From Panagrolaimus kolymaensis (taxonomy: Eukaryota > Nematoda > Chromadorea > Rhabditida > Panagrolaimidae): a stretch of 64,000 nucleotides of DNA. Made by a program: the position numbers and the translations under genes. The notes beneath the pieces were generated by a model, which was given only the letters and a program-made list of their open reading frames with translations, did not search any database and was not told the origin of the DNA. Below, one piece after another: positions 35,622-47,000 of this stretch (positions are counted from its first letter, which is position 1; each line of letters begins with the position of its first letter). The stretch covers positions 6,262,001 through 6,326,000 of the forward strand of contig JAJQJQ010000004.1 of the NCBI GenBank assembly GCA_028622995.1, read 5' to 3'.

Positions 35622-37525
35622 TTAATGATTTTGGTTTCTTTCTCGGAATTGAACAGAACCTTTTTCCTTGTCCATGTCGGCTAATCTTCCGACGAATTTT
35701 CCGTTAGGATCGCTCCAGGTTCGTCCCCAAATTACTAATCTGATGTTGAGGATCGTGTCTTCCCATTTGTTGTTGAGCCATCGAAGCCATGTTTCGACAT
35801 CGAAATCTTTATGGTTTCTTGCTTCTTTGAAGTTTGGGCTTTCAAAACATTCGTAGAATAACATATTCCGCTCCATGTTGGTCAGATTCCATTCGTAGGC
35901 TTGGGCTACGAATCTTTCGATGAAGTCATCCAAGTCGCTTATGTCGTTGGTGAATTTGTCGAAAGATGGTAAAAGGTTGTTTATTTTTCGGACGTCAAGA
36001 TTCTTCTTTTCGTAAAGGGTTAGGGTTGATGGCCTTTTGGTAATATCTCGATGGGATGTTGCGAAGTCTTCATGAATGATATTTTTCACATTTTCAACTG
36101 CCTGTTCCCAACTCGCATTTATCCAGTTTTTGAATGTTCCATGTTGGAATTCTGGTGATCGAAGAATTTTCAAGAATTTGTCGCATTGGATTGATTGGTA
36201 AAATATGAAGTTCTTCTCTCTGTCTGAGAGGTTCAATTTTTCTGCTGTTTTTTTGAATTCTTCGACGTAACCGCCTAATCTCATGCAGTCATTCGTGAAT
36301 TTTTCAAATTTTGGAAGGTGTTCAGTTATTTTCTTCGCATCGAGTCCGCATCTTTTCCTCTTGTGCGTTATGTGGATTTCGTCGCATGAGTGGAAGATGT
36401 CGAAATCTTCCTTGCAGCTTTCATAGCTTGATTCGCTGTCATCTTCATCTTCATTGTCCAAGATCAATTTGACCCTTTTTACGGTTGTTGCCCAATCGGC
36501 CTCGATCCACTTCATCCAATGTCTGATTTTGAAGTTTTTGCTGTGGATCGTTTTCATGAACTTGTCATTTGTAAATGAGTTGAGAAAGAGCACATTCTTC
36601 TCTTTTGGTGTTAAATCGAGGTTGGCTGATTTTTCTTCAAAATCTTTGATGAATTCTTTGAGACTTCCAGAGTTGTTCGTGAATTTTGGGCTGGATTCGT
36701 TTAGCTTCATCATCTTGACTCCGTCTAAGCTTGGTTTCCTTCCTCTGGTGAGTGTGGTGGTTTGGATGGGTTTTTCCTTGTTGTTTTCTTCAAGGTCGTT
36801 TTCGATGAATTTTCTGACGCGTGTTTTAGCATCTTCCCAGTTTGTGCAGATCCATTCGATGTATGTTTCTTTTTGGAAATCTCTGCTGTTGAACATTTCC
36901 CGAAATTTCTTTGTTCGGATGGAAGTGTAGAAGAGGAAATTTATTTCCTTTTGTGTGAGGATGAGCTCATATGCTGTGTATTCAAAGTTGGTGATGAATT
37001 TCTCAAGGTCACCTCCCGTGAATATGTCAAACCATTGGATAATTCTTACTATCTTTTCTCCGTCCACGAGATTCACGCCTTCACTTGATGCTACCATCAT
37101 GTAGTCACCATGCTTGTATGTTACGACTTCTTCTTCATTGCTTGATTCAGTGCTTTCTTCATCTTGTTGATATAGGATTTTGCGAATGTTTGATCTTGTC
37201 AAGTTCCATTCATTTTTTATCCATTTACCTTTTATCCAATATCCGGCGGGCGAGTTCATGACCCATTTGAAGTATTTTTCATCTCGGATTATATGGTGGA
37301 ATACGATGTTTCTTTCGTAGTCGTTCAAGTTGAATTCCCGATTCTTGTCTTCAAATTCATTTGCGAATTTGTTGTAATCTTGGGTTTCTGAGTCTACGAA
37401 CTTGTCGAGCTTTTCGACTGCAGTTTGGATCTTATCGAAGTTGATGTCCTCATCTCCTTCTGTTGCGGTTGATCCTTCACTCGATCTTGTCGATTTTAAG
37501 AGGCTCGCAATTTTTAGTCGGAGGC
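35622..37525 (-). CDS. Accessory protein with five tandem repeat domains
   Basis: The frame is open from a TTTCAG acceptor at 37526 to the stop. No in-frame ATG occurs before the first domain, so a short upstream exon probably supplies the start; I could not place it. Five copies of an ~80-residue domain alternate with linkers of 20-50 residues that are Ser/Glu- or Lys-rich. Each has an aromatic/FT(N)D opening, (F/Y)xxxFExxA, the hallmark E(K/R)NxxF(Y/H), and a closing W..xW helix (for example FEKFTNDCMRLGGYVEEF with EKNFIFYQSI, and FDKFTNDISDLDDFIERF with ERNMLFYECF). Tandem repeats of one domain without other motifs suggest a structural or binding role. Similarity to Gag capsid N-lobes is inferred from the pattern only. 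An AATAAA lies about 105 bases past the stop. Confidence 0.8.
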
Positions 37526-37744
37526 CTGAAATTTTTATTGTTTTTATTTTCTATCTTCCTGTCGTTCTTCTTCCTGCTCTGTTGGTTCAATTTGGATTTT
37601 TGGCCTTAATAGTTTTATTTCACTCTTAAACACGGGATAGTTGGTGAAATATAGCAAAAAAATTTATTTGTTTCGAAGAGGGAGAATTGAAAAAGAACCG
37701 CAAATTTAGGCATTTCGCAGCCGGCGGTTTTCCACTTCTTGTTA

Positions 37745-38029
37745 TTAGTCAGAGTCTGAGTATGAATTCTTACTTGATGGTAGTTGCATATTTTCTCCTC
37801 GAATGATCGACATGATTTCTTCCACATCTTCTATGGCAAGGTGGGTGAGTTGTAAATCGCATCCAAATTCGGTGCAGTTGGCATAGAATGTTGGGAGGGT
37901 TCCGCGGTTCAAGCGAAGTCGTTTGGTGTGGTCCTTCCACATGACTTTCATCACATTGCAGGTGGTGTTCTTGACATTGACGGTGACAAAGTTTTGGGCG
38001 GCGAAGATTTCGTAAGTCATTGGATTCAT
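37745..38029 (-). CDS. Small accessory protein (94 aa), orphan
   Basis: Begins MNPMTYEIFAAQNFVTVNVK, seven bases after TATCTGTTTCAG. It is compact, with alternating hydrophobic residues in the first 60 residues, three Cys, and an acidic Ser-rich tail (SSKNSYSDSD). No membrane segment or known motif is visible. It sits between the helicase and the five-domain protein, with its own acceptor and about 240 bases after it, and fits the one-acceptor-per-gene layout of the element. I cannot assign a function. Confidence 0.65.
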   Translation of the reverse strand: MNPMTYEIFAAQNFVTVNVKNTTCNVMKVMWKDHTKRLRLNRGTLPTFYANCTEFGCDLQLTHLAIEDVEEIMSIIRGENMQLPSSKNSYSDSD

Positions 38030-38268
38030 GTTTATCCTGAAACAGATATATTTCCTTTTGTTTTATTTCTTTTCTAATTCAAAAAAAAAAAAAAAAAATT
38101 TTTGGCACGAATATTCACGCAACTAAGATACTGTTTCCGGTTAATAACCAGCTTCAGATAATCTTGTCTTCAATTTTTATTAAATTTTTATTCAACAATT
38201 GGATATCAAGTACAAACTGGGTTAGTTTTTCCACGAGCTGCCGGGGTGTGTTGATCATCTGGTCGCGG

Positions 38269-40296
38269 TTAGGCTCCACGAAGTGCTTGTAAAGTGGTGA
38301 TGTTGTTCAAATTTTCGAGTTCTACCACAACTCGTCGCCAGTTTGGCATTGTGCGGAGTGTCTCTCTATGTGAGATTATAAAAAGGCACGATCTAGCGCG
38401 CGAAATCGCAACTGTGAGTCGTTGGGCGTCATCTTGGAACGCGGAGATTGATTCGACGCTGGTGGTAACGAGGATGATAGCATTGGCTTCTTTGCCTTGC
38501 ATCTTTTCGATCGAACTAATGTTGATCGATTTGTCCGGGATTAGTTCCTTTATTTGGTTTAATTGACCATTGTAGTAAGTAACGATCGCAATATTGGTTT
38601 CTCCAGTCTTATCCTTGATGTGCTGAGCTAGCCAAATTGCTGCCTGGGTGTGCTGATAGTTCGTTTTGCTTGTGGGCATTGTCTGAAAAATGACATAGGA
38701 GGTTTTTCTTTAGCGGTGTTTTGACACAACCCGTTTCAAGACTGAACTTACTCTTTCCTCAAAGCCTTTCACATTTACCATAATTATTGGTACGGGGATG
38801 TGGTAACCCATGATGTCGTCCATTAACCGTCGTTCATTAGCTTGAATCATCGTTTTTAATTGGGAGTTGTAGCTAATTTGGCTGATGAAACCCGCAAGCA
38901 TAGGATGGAAACGATGTACCCATGTCAACTGTAATTGCCGCACACCACTGCCCGTGGCTTTGCTGGCTTGAGCAAGTGTCGAGTTATAACCAAGTTGAAC
39001 ACATTGTTCAGGGATATTTCCGGTGTATGAGCCGAGTTGTGCATTGTCACCAACTGCAATCAACTTCATTAGATTTGGGAGTTGCGAGATGAGTAGCATG
39101 GCTTCAATGAGTCTCACGGTGGAGCATTCATCGATCACGAGTGTTGTAGTTCTTGTTTTTAATACATGAACATATTTTGTGAGCATGGCGGCTGTTCCTG
39201 CGATCACTGTAATCGGCATTTTTTGTAACAGGATTTGCAAAGCTTCTTCCAAGATGGCTTTCTCTTCGTTGTCTTTTGGTTGGTCATCCATCTCTTGTTC
39301 AGGTTCTTCTGTATCATCATCTGTTCCGAGGCCTTTGTTTCCATTGTCCAAAAATTGGATTGCCTGGTTGACGATTGAAATTTCTGGCTCAACTATTCCT
39401 GAGTGGGCTAGCTCGATCAGGCGATTTCTAAAATCATATTTGGCGCCTATTGCGGCCTCAGCTGTGCTAGCCGTCTTGTAAGCGAAAGATGATGCAATCA
39501 GTAATGCTTCGACGTTCTGGTCTGTTGCGATTTTCATGAATTCGGCCAACAGGTGGATGACACTCTGGTTTGTTTGTGCAGTGATGCAAATGGGTAAACC
39601 GGTGCATCCAGTTTCGACCAACGCTTTGATGAGGTACTTGAGGGTTGTGGTCTTCCCTGAGCCTGCAGCCGCCTGGACTGTTGTTGTATGAACTTCATTG
39701 TTGAGGGCAGTACCAATGACTTCAAGTTGTTCGTCAGTTAGCATTTCCGGCATGTTTGGTACCTCAAATACTCGTTTGTCTGGACTCGCTTCGGTATGAG
39801 CACCTAAGATAGCTTTCACAATTTCCTTGGCTACTGATTGGCCTTGTTGCAGGATGGGTAACGAAGCGTCTTCAAGTTTGCTCAGAAATTGTTGTGGTAT
39901 AATTTGCTGAGGTACTGCTTTTGCTTGCCAATTTTCTAATGGAATTTCATCTACCATTTCATAGTTGAGGGCTCGTAACAGTGTGCCTACCTTCATTTTA
40001 ATCGCGAAATTCACTTCGTAGTCTTTGTGGTCGGTTTCATCGATCCGGGCTGTAATCTTCTCCATTTCAGGAAAGAATCTTCGCAAGGTGATGATGTCGT
40101 ATTTCGCATATCTGGCAATAGCCTTTTGCCAGGCTAGCATTGGTAATCCTTTTCTTGAGAGCCACATGGTTACGACTCCATTTTGGACTGTAATATCCAT
40201 GGACATGTCACTGAGTTTGGCTTCTTCGATCTCTTTATTTCTTTCAAGCTTACTGTTGTTGCTGAAGTTCTTAGTACTGAGCCTAGTCGTTGCCAT
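38269..40296 (-). CDS. Spliced superfamily 1 (UPF1/Dna2-like) helicase
   Basis: Exon 1 is 40296-38752 and exon 2 is 38682-38269, joined in phase 0 over a 69-bp intron (donor AGA/GTAAGTTCAG, acceptor TTTTTCAG), giving 652 residues. Motif I is AAGSGKTT (residues ~210-217), motif II is VIDECS (DE at ~389-390) and motif III is VGDNAQLG (~415). Exon 2 supplies SSIEKMQGKEANAIILV (motif V region) and RLTVAISRARSCLFII (motif VI). Without splicing the first frame ends before motifs V and VI, so the intron is required for a complete helicase. SF1 helicases of this class translocate on and unwind nucleic acid using ATP. The first ~190 residues are specific to this protein. The ATG lies inside the 3' end of the OB-like gene with no acceptor right before it. 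Helicases are not part of the standard Ty3/gypsy set. Confidence 0.88.
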
Positions 40297-40916
40297 CCTT
40301 CTTCAGTATCTGCTTCAAGTTCCAGGGTTAGTTGCTCTTCTTTCTTGCAGAGTCGGAAGCCTTTAATAAAGACAGATGGTTTCGGTTCAGTTGTTAATGG
40401 AAAGAGGAGGTCGGTTTTGAGTTGTGGATGGATGAAGATCCTCGATTCTTTATTGACTCGAGCACGTGCCGGAATTATTGTCATTGTTACGGCTACGGTC
40501 GATCCTTCCTTGACGTTCCCTTTGAAAACTTCCATTTCGTTGTAGATCGTGATGGTTAGTTCTTCATTTGTTGTGGGGTTTGCCAAGATTGCTCCTGTGA
40601 CTGCTCTTCTGCTTTTGAGAGTTTTAATTACAAACATGTTCACTGTTGTTACTTCTGTCTTCTTGATCATTTTGACTTTCGTTGCCACGTGGTTGCAGCC
40701 AAGTTTTGCCAGTAGGTTGTCGGGCACGATTTCCATTTTCTCAATCTCGCTTATTGTGATAATGTCACCATAATCGAAGTCATCTTCAGGTTTGGTGATG
40801 CAACCATTGATCTCGGTCTCGGGATGGTTCAAAACGACGAGATTAGGGATGGTTTCTTCTTCGATATGCAGGGCGATGGCCATCATTGCGTCAACGTAGA
40901 TGATGACATGGGACAT
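40170..40916 (-). CDS. OB-fold-like accessory protein (248 aa)
   Basis: Begins MSHVIIYVDAMMAIALHIEE, 38 bases after AAGTTTCAG. Residues ~100-170 are beta-rich with the pattern RRAVTGAILANPTTNEELTI, EVFKGNVKEGSTVAV, which resembles single-strand DNA-binding OB folds (inference from pattern). Its last 42 codons overlap the helicase start in another frame (helicase in the -1 frame relative to this one). The final stretch, after about residue 205 (SVLRTS onwards), looks less protein-like. So a -1 frameshift joining it to the helicase, a base error or simple gene overlap are all possible. An OB protein next to an SF1 helicase suggests a shared nucleic-acid processing role. Confidence 0.7.
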   Translation of the reverse strand: MSHVIIYVDAMMAIALHIEEETIPNLVVLNHPETEINGCITKPEDDFDYGDIITISEIEKMEIVPDNLLAKLGCNHVATKVKMIKKTEVTTVNMFVIKTLKSRRAVTGAILANPTTNEELTITIYNEMEVFKGNVKEGSTVAVTMTIIPARARVNKESRIFIHPQLKTDLLFPLTTEPKPSVFIKGFRLCKKEEQLTLELEADTEEGWQRLGSVLRTSATTVSLKEIKRSKKPNSVTCPWILQSKMES

Positions 40917-41064
40917 GATTTAGGATTGAAGGTTGAAGTTTTTAGAAGTTGTTTCTGAAACTTATTTATTTATTTTATGCGCATGGGTCTTATTTCAAAA
41001 TTTTGGCAAAACAAATATCGCGGTGATGGGTACACGTTGTTTTTCGCGCTCACGGGTCTCCTGT

Positions 41065-41367
41065 TTAATGGAATAGGATTTCTGGGACATCTTTATTTCG
41101 TTGATTTTCCTTGGTTGTTTTCCAATGTGTTGCCTCTTCTTCCATTCGGAACAGAATTGAGTGTACATCACGGTTCAGGACTCGGTTCAGGGTCACACTT
41201 GCCGTTTCTTCATTAAATTCGGCAATAAAATTGTATGCCAGGAAAGTTGCTGCTGCATTCTTTGATCGGAGCATGTAATTGTCAAAGAGGATGTGTACGA
41301 AGCGATGAGTGATGCCTTCAAAAATTATTTTTGAGGTTGCATTTCCTGATATCATGGTTACTTTCAT
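41065..41367 (-). CDS. Small accessory protein (100 aa), first after integrase
   Basis: Begins MKVTMISGNATSKIIFEGIT, 6 bases after CCCCTTTTCAG, the clearest acceptor-to-ATG arrangement in the element. The first 70 residues are mixed alpha/beta in look, and the tail is charged (EEATHWKTTKENQRNKD). No membrane segment, Cys cluster or known motif is seen. It separates pol from the OB-like protein. Function unknown. Confidence 0.68.
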   Translation of the reverse strand: MKVTMISGNATSKIIFEGITHRFVHILFDNYMLRSKNAAATFLAYNFIAEFNEETASVTLNRVLNRDVHSILFRMEEEATHWKTTKENQRNKDVPEILFH

Positions 41368-41569
41368 TTTGGCCTGAAAAGGGGCTTGTGGTTATTTTTG
41401 GGTTTGGGATAGGGATTTTGAGTAGCACGTGGTCGACGCGAAATATTATGTAAAGGAACGGAGTAAATCACGGATCACGGCTTATTATTATTTTTTAAAT
41501 ATGTACATGGGTTTTGTTTCATTTTTTTTTTTTGAATTTTTATAATTTTTATTTTAGGCTAAGGTCTTT

Positions 41570-44041
41570 TTAATCAGCGGGGTTGTAGCGGTGGACGGCT
41601 TTAATTTTTCTTGTGGATCTTCTCAAAGGTGTGACTGGGGATGGGGGAGGGGTTTTTGGTGTCTTATTCCAAGTTTTCCTTTTCGTTGGTTTTACCGGAT
41701 CCTCTTCCTCGATTTCATCCTTTTCGGGTTCAACCTCACTTTCCCCGTCGTAATCGGATGGTGTGTCGCTTTCCCTAGCTTCTCCATCATTCGCTTTTTC
41801 GGCCTCGCTTTCTTCGCTGCTGTCGTTTACAAAGTCTACGATTTTGTCCGTTTTTGGATTGTAAGCATAGCCGATAATGTCGACATCTTTAGCTCCTATG
41901 TCAGCAAGTTCTTTCTCGATGCTTTCGTGGAGTTTAGGTGCGCTTACAGCAGGGCCTGTGATTTCATGGCAGATTTTTAATTGGTTCAAGTGAACTCTTT
42001 TGGGAACAGAATTTGGTGCCGCGATTGAAATGATGTAAGCGTGGATGCCTTTTATGTTCAGTACTCGAAATTGAGCCGCATATGGTAAGCATAGCTTTTT
42101 GTTTAGACCTTTCTTGAGGTATGTTTGTTTAAGAAAAACGCGACTGCCGACTTTTATGTCAGATTCCTTGACCTTTTTATCGTATTGCGCTTTCATTTTC
42201 TCCGCATTTATTTTGCTTTGAGCTTCGGCCCATTCCCAAGCTTCTTGGACGTTGGCGAGCATCTCGCTTTTGAACTCACTAATGTCAGTGTAAGTGTTCA
42301 CATGTCTATCTTTTGGGTAAAGCAAATTTTCAATGGGTAGTCGAAAGTCTCGGGCAAACATCAAAAAGTGTGGGGTATCTCCTACGGCGCTGATGCTGCT
42401 GTTGTAGGATGCTCTGAAGTATGGTAACAGTGAATCCCAAGTTGTGGTGTTTTTCTCACAGTATTTTTGTAAGAAAGACTCCATCGTAGAGAATGATCGC
42501 TCAACTAACGCGTTCCCGCGGCTCCAGTAGGCCGTGCTGTAGGTTTTATCGATTGAAAGTAGGGAACAGAACTCTTTATAGAAGTCAGCTTGGAAAGCCG
42601 GCCCATTGTCAGAATGAATTTGTTGGGGTACGCCGTAAATTAAACAGACTTGCTCGAGCAAGCATCTAGCTAATGTTACAGCGCGTGCGTCAGGGACGGC
42701 CACGGAGATTAGGTACTTGCTGAATAAGCAGATCACATTCATAACGTGTCGATTTCCTCTGTCGGTTTCTTTGAAGGGACCACACAAATCAAGTGCGATA
42801 ACTCGAAACACTTGGCGGTGGTATGATGCTTGCATGGGTGCTCTACATTCTGGTACTCTCTTGCGTTTCTGTTGACAAGATAGGCAGACTTTGATCCATT
42901 CTTTCATATCTGTGACGCATCCCGGCCAATAGTATCGTTTGGCTTTGGCTAAGACTTTTCTTAGGTTAAAATGTCCTCCTCCTAAAGGGCTTGTGTGAAA
43001 GTATTGGAAAACTAATGGTCGTAAGTTTTTGGGTACCGCTATTGGCTTGTCACCTCGATTAAACCTCTTGGCTTCCGCTGTGTCATAGTACAGGCAATTG
43101 TCACTTTCGAGGACGTAATTTTCTGCATCCACAATGAAGCCTTGCACATCTTCGATTTCTTCCGGAATTTTGCTTTTCTTATGGTAAACGAAGATTGGTC
43201 CGAGGTATTCATCGTTTTGCTGCTCAAGGGACATATCAATGTGGATGATCTCACCACTAGGAAGTTTTTGTGGCATGGTTCTCGTGGGTCTTTCTGCGTC
43301 CAACAAGCGCTTTTCTTTTGTCCTTACTGCTAGGCAATATGGTGGATTAGTCATTTTGTCGGCTAATTCTTCAAGGGTTTTACCATCGCCTTCACTTTCC
43401 ACTCTGCTAAGGGCATCTGCAAGCGAATTTTTAGATCCCTTAATATGCAAGAACTTGAGGTCATGCTCATTCATTTCGAGCAAAAATCTGGCTAGTTGTG
43501 GAGATCCGCTATTTTTGAAAAGGTAGATCAAACTCATGTTGTCTGTTAGGATCGTGATCGGTGCTTGGTATGTGTAGTGTCTAAACTGACGCAAACCGTA
43601 GATTACGGCCCCAAGTTCAGCTTTTGAAGATGCCGCCGTACGCTCGCTATCAGTCATTGTACGTGATGCGTACGCAATGGCATAAAAGCATTTTTGCTCA
43701 TCATCCTTCTGGAGCAAAATTGCACTTTGGCTTACGGCTGATGCATCAGTCATTATGTAGAATCGCTTCTTTGGATCTGGAAATCTTAGCACTGGTTCTT
43801 TTGTTAGCAGGTTTTTAAGTTCCAAGAACGCTTTTTCTTGAGGTTCTTCCCATTTGAAAGCGAAATCTTTCTTTGTAAGCTGAGTTAAAGGCTGTGATAT
43901 TTTTGCGAAATCTTTTAAAAACCGTCTGAAGAAATTGCACGCGCCCACAAACCTTCTAACTTCTTGCAAATTGCGTGGACGGGGGTATTTTTGGATTGAA
44001 TCGGTTATGGTTGGGCTTGGTTTTACACCATCACCATTCAC
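41570..44041 (-). CDS. Pol C-terminal part: RT end, RNase H, integrase
   Basis: This frame continues reverse transcriptase across a one-base frame break near 44084-44089. It opens with the RT connection region (RRFVGACNFFRRFLKDF). RNase H has all four acidic positions visible (MTDAS, SKAELGA, LTDNMS, ADALSR). Integrase has the HHCC zinc module (HTSPLGGGH then CLSCQQK) and a D,D-35-E core: ALDLCGPF, HSDNGPAF and ALVERS, with exactly 35 residues between the last D and E. The C-terminus is acidic (EESEAEKANDGEARESD) then Pro/Thr/Lys-rich, possibly a targeting tail. The domain order is Ty3/gypsy type. An AAAATAAA lies just after the stop. Confidence 0.93.
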   Translation of the reverse strand: MNGDGVKPSPTITDSIQKYPRPRNLQEVRRFVGACNFFRRFLKDFAKISQPLTQLTKKDFAFKWEEPQEKAFLELKNLLTKEPVLRFPDPKKRFYIMTDASAVSQSAILLQKDDEQKCFYAIAYASRTMTDSERTAASSKAELGAVIYGLRQFRHYTYQAPITILTDNMSLIYLFKNSGSPQLARFLLEMNEHDLKFLHIKGSKNSLADALSRVESEGDGKTLEELADKMTNPPYCLAVRTKEKRLLDAERPTRTMPQKLPSGEIIHIDMSLEQQNDEYLGPIFVYHKKSKIPEEIEDVQGFIVDAENYVLESDNCLYYDTAEAKRFNRGDKPIAVPKNLRPLVFQYFHTSPLGGGHFNLRKVLAKAKRYYWPGCVTDMKEWIKVCLSCQQKRKRVPECRAPMQASYHRQVFRVIALDLCGPFKETDRGNRHVMNVICLFSKYLISVAVPDARAVTLARCLLEQVCLIYGVPQQIHSDNGPAFQADFYKEFCSLLSIDKTYSTAYWSRGNALVERSFSTMESFLQKYCEKNTTTWDSLLPYFRASYNSSISAVGDTPHFLMFARDFRLPIENLLYPKDRHVNTYTDISEFKSEMLANVQEAWEWAEAQSKINAEKMKAQYDKKVKESDIKVGSRVFLKQTYLKKGLNKKLCLPYAAQFRVLNIKGIHAYIISIAAPNSVPKRVHLNQLKICHEITGPAVSAPKLHESIEKELADIGAKDVDIIGYAYNPKTDKIVDFVNDSSEESEAEKANDGEARESDTPSDYDGESEVEPEKDEIEEEDPVKPTKRKTWNKTPKTPPPSPVTPLRRSTRKIKAVHRYNPAD

Positions 44042-47000
44042 GATGTGGCCAAGAAAGATGGTTTCTTTTTTCGCGAAGATGCATTTTTTGGTGATAGCTT
44101 CAATTTAAAAAGTCTAAAGCGGTTAAAAATCTGTCTTAGGTTGTCCAAATGCTCCTGAAAATCGTTTGAGCGGCTCATGCACAGAACGTCGTCAACGAAA
44201 ATAACGCTGATATCCTCGAGGCCTTTTAGCACCTTTGCCATTATTCGTTGAAAGACACTAGTTGCGTTAGATAGGCCAAATGGTAAGCGCTTAAATTCCC
44301 AGCATCCCATATAGGCGAAGCCGCAATAACTAGCTGATTGGGTGTCGAGCGGCACTTGGTGGTATGCTCCCGAAGAATCTAACGTCGAAATCCATCTTGA
44401 ACCTGTAATTCTTCCTAAAAGGTCGTTCATGTCTGGAATTGGATAAGAATCTTTTACTGTAATCTTGTTTAATGCGCGAAAATCAACACACATACGTATT
44501 TCGCCATTTTTCTTCATTACGGCGACAATGCTATTGACGTAGGGTGTGCTGGACTCTTCGATTACTCCCATTCTTGCCAAATTCTCAATTTGGTCAGTTA
44601 GCGATTTTCGGTATTTTTCGGGGATTCTAAGTGTTTTGCCCTTGACAATTGAATCGGATGATAGCAAAATCGGGGGTGCTTGTATTGTTGAACATCCCAG
44701 GTCATAAGAATGCTTAGAGAAGATATCATCGAATTCTCTTATCAGATCGGCTAATTTCCTTTTATCTTCTTCGGTTACCTCAGCTTTATCTAAATCAACT
44801 TTAAACGCTGGATCTGGTGCAATTTCCGAATGCTTTACTTCAAGTTTAGCAACTTCCGCAATTTCACTGAGAGGATCGATTTCAGCAATTGTTTGACATT
44901 CGTAAATTCTGCGGTATTCATCAGTGACGTTGTTTATGAACAACTTTCCCATTCTATCGTGCTTATATTGCAACAACGTAGGTTCGACGATCAAACCCTG
45001 TCTTAACAAACGTTCGTTTGTTGTCTCAATCAAAATGGGTTGCTCCTTTTCGAGTGGCACATCAAAGTAAATGTCAACGAGTTTTTGGGTTCTCGGTGGA
45101 ATGACGTCATTGTTCATGGCTCTTATCATGACCTCGTAATTTGGCTTCATGTTGCCTATTGGGATAATTTGGTTGCCTATTCTCAAAATGTTCTTGTTGA
45201 TGTCGATCGTGAAGGGCGAGAAGTCTTTTAAAATGTTGCATCCGAGTATGACGTCATACGAGTCTGATATCGATTCTTGACGGGCGAAGTACAACCTTCC
45301 CTTTACCTTTGTTTTTCCTAATTCGACGTCCACAAGAGCTGACCCGATGATTATCAAGTCCTGACCTGCTGCTCCTGTTACTTGAAGTTCATCTTCTTTC
45401 TCAACTTCAAAAACACCGAAGCTGGCCATCTTGGTATCGCTTGCAATCGATATGCTTGCACCGGAGTCCCAGAGTATGCGCGTGTTGATCCCGTTAATTT
45501 TTCCAATCGTCCTTGCAAGGTAATTGTTTTCTTCAGTCTCAACCGCATTTACAAAGATCTGTCTCAATTCTTCAGCCAATTCTTGAGCTATTGCCTCATC
45601 CTGTATGGAGTCATGTCTTGCTCGACGAAACCTTGGTCTTCTCATCGTTTGACTAAATCTGGCGAACGCATTATTGAGATTGATCATCTGGGTTAGTGTT
45701 GCGGTTACTTGCAGGACAGCTATGCGCCATAAGACGTGCAAAGTCACTATTACACAACAAAGAAATACCCAAATCTGCCATGGATCGAGTACCTTGCTGA
45801 ATGCAAACCATCCCATTTTTACCATCGTGGCTTCAGGAAATGGGTTCTCAGCGTGTGTTCCTAGGCTGCCTAGTTCAACGCTATTCTTTGCATTTTCCTG
45901 CCATTTCCAACTTCGTACGAGTTCGTTTAAATGCTGCGATGGTGATTCTTTTATTAATTCACCAATCGTTAAACTGTGGAAAGTCTTCGGTAATTCAGTT
46001 AGTGATAGCGTCTCATTAGGTGCCTTCCTCATTAGTTTCTTGACTACTGGGTTTGACCTTTCTCCCGTCCATTGATCTATTTTCACTAATTCTCCTTCGA
46101 GACGGATGAATATGTCTTTGTGAAAGTCGCATGGGGCTGGTGGGCTCTCTTTTGAAACTATCATAGTTGACGGATCGATGAATGCTTCTATTTCCTTCCC
46201 TTTGTCAGAAAGGGTTATCGGCAAGAATTCAAAGCACAAGCCAGGTGTAGCTCGGATAGTCCAAGAGGATTCATCCAATTCTATGCAGGGCCATACCTCT
46301 AAGGTTCGTGGTGCGATCAGGCGTGCTTGTACCATTGGTTCATTCATCAGAATTCTGGCAGCATGTGTGGGATTTCCTGCTAGTAATGATTCAACTAGCC
46401 GTGCTGTCGTGATGAGGCTTTCGCATATGTGCGCCCTCTGTCTGCTGAAAGCATGGATGAATACCTTTTGTAACTGAAGGTTGAAAGCTTGCAACCGACT
46501 TGTTACAAATTCTTTTGTTGCAACTTCTCTCTTGGCTCTGTTTTTAATCCAACCCGTAGAGTCCTTTTCCGGTTTCATCAGCTTCGTGAACTGATCTGAT
46601 GTCACAAGATAGCCTTGGTCGGAGGTCACAAAACTCACGTCACCATCTGTTGTGTTCGTGACGTTGTAAAACGAGAGTGCAAATTCCTTGGTATCCGCTA
46701 TCCAGGTTTTTCCTGACGCTAATCCTTTCCATTTTGCGAATTTGATATATTGATTCGCATCTTTTGCTTCAGGGTGCCAGTATAGAACTATGCCACTTCT
46801 GAGGGTGCATTCTCCTTTTTTGTATTCGCAGTCGTTGGCTTCGCCGTTCGGTACTTCGACTATCAGTTCTGGTGCTCTGAAGAAAATGAAGGATTTGATC
46901 AAATAGCAGTTGGTTACCTCTTGGACCTTGTCGTAGAAACTACCGAAGAATGGGAGGGGAAATTCTAGCTTAAGCTCATTGTTAGTCTGCCAATTTCCTC

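Noticed and set aside
37615..37827. 70-codon minus-strand frame between 37615 and 37827.
   Set aside because: It overlaps the end of the 94-residue gene and has no acceptor. It may contain the missing first exon of the five-domain gene, but no phase-compatible splice was found.
44038..44100. Programmed ribosomal frameshift between the two pol frames.
   Set aside because: The break lies inside reverse transcriptase just after the catalytic palm, where a programmed shift would serve no known purpose. A lost base in the A6 run explains it better.
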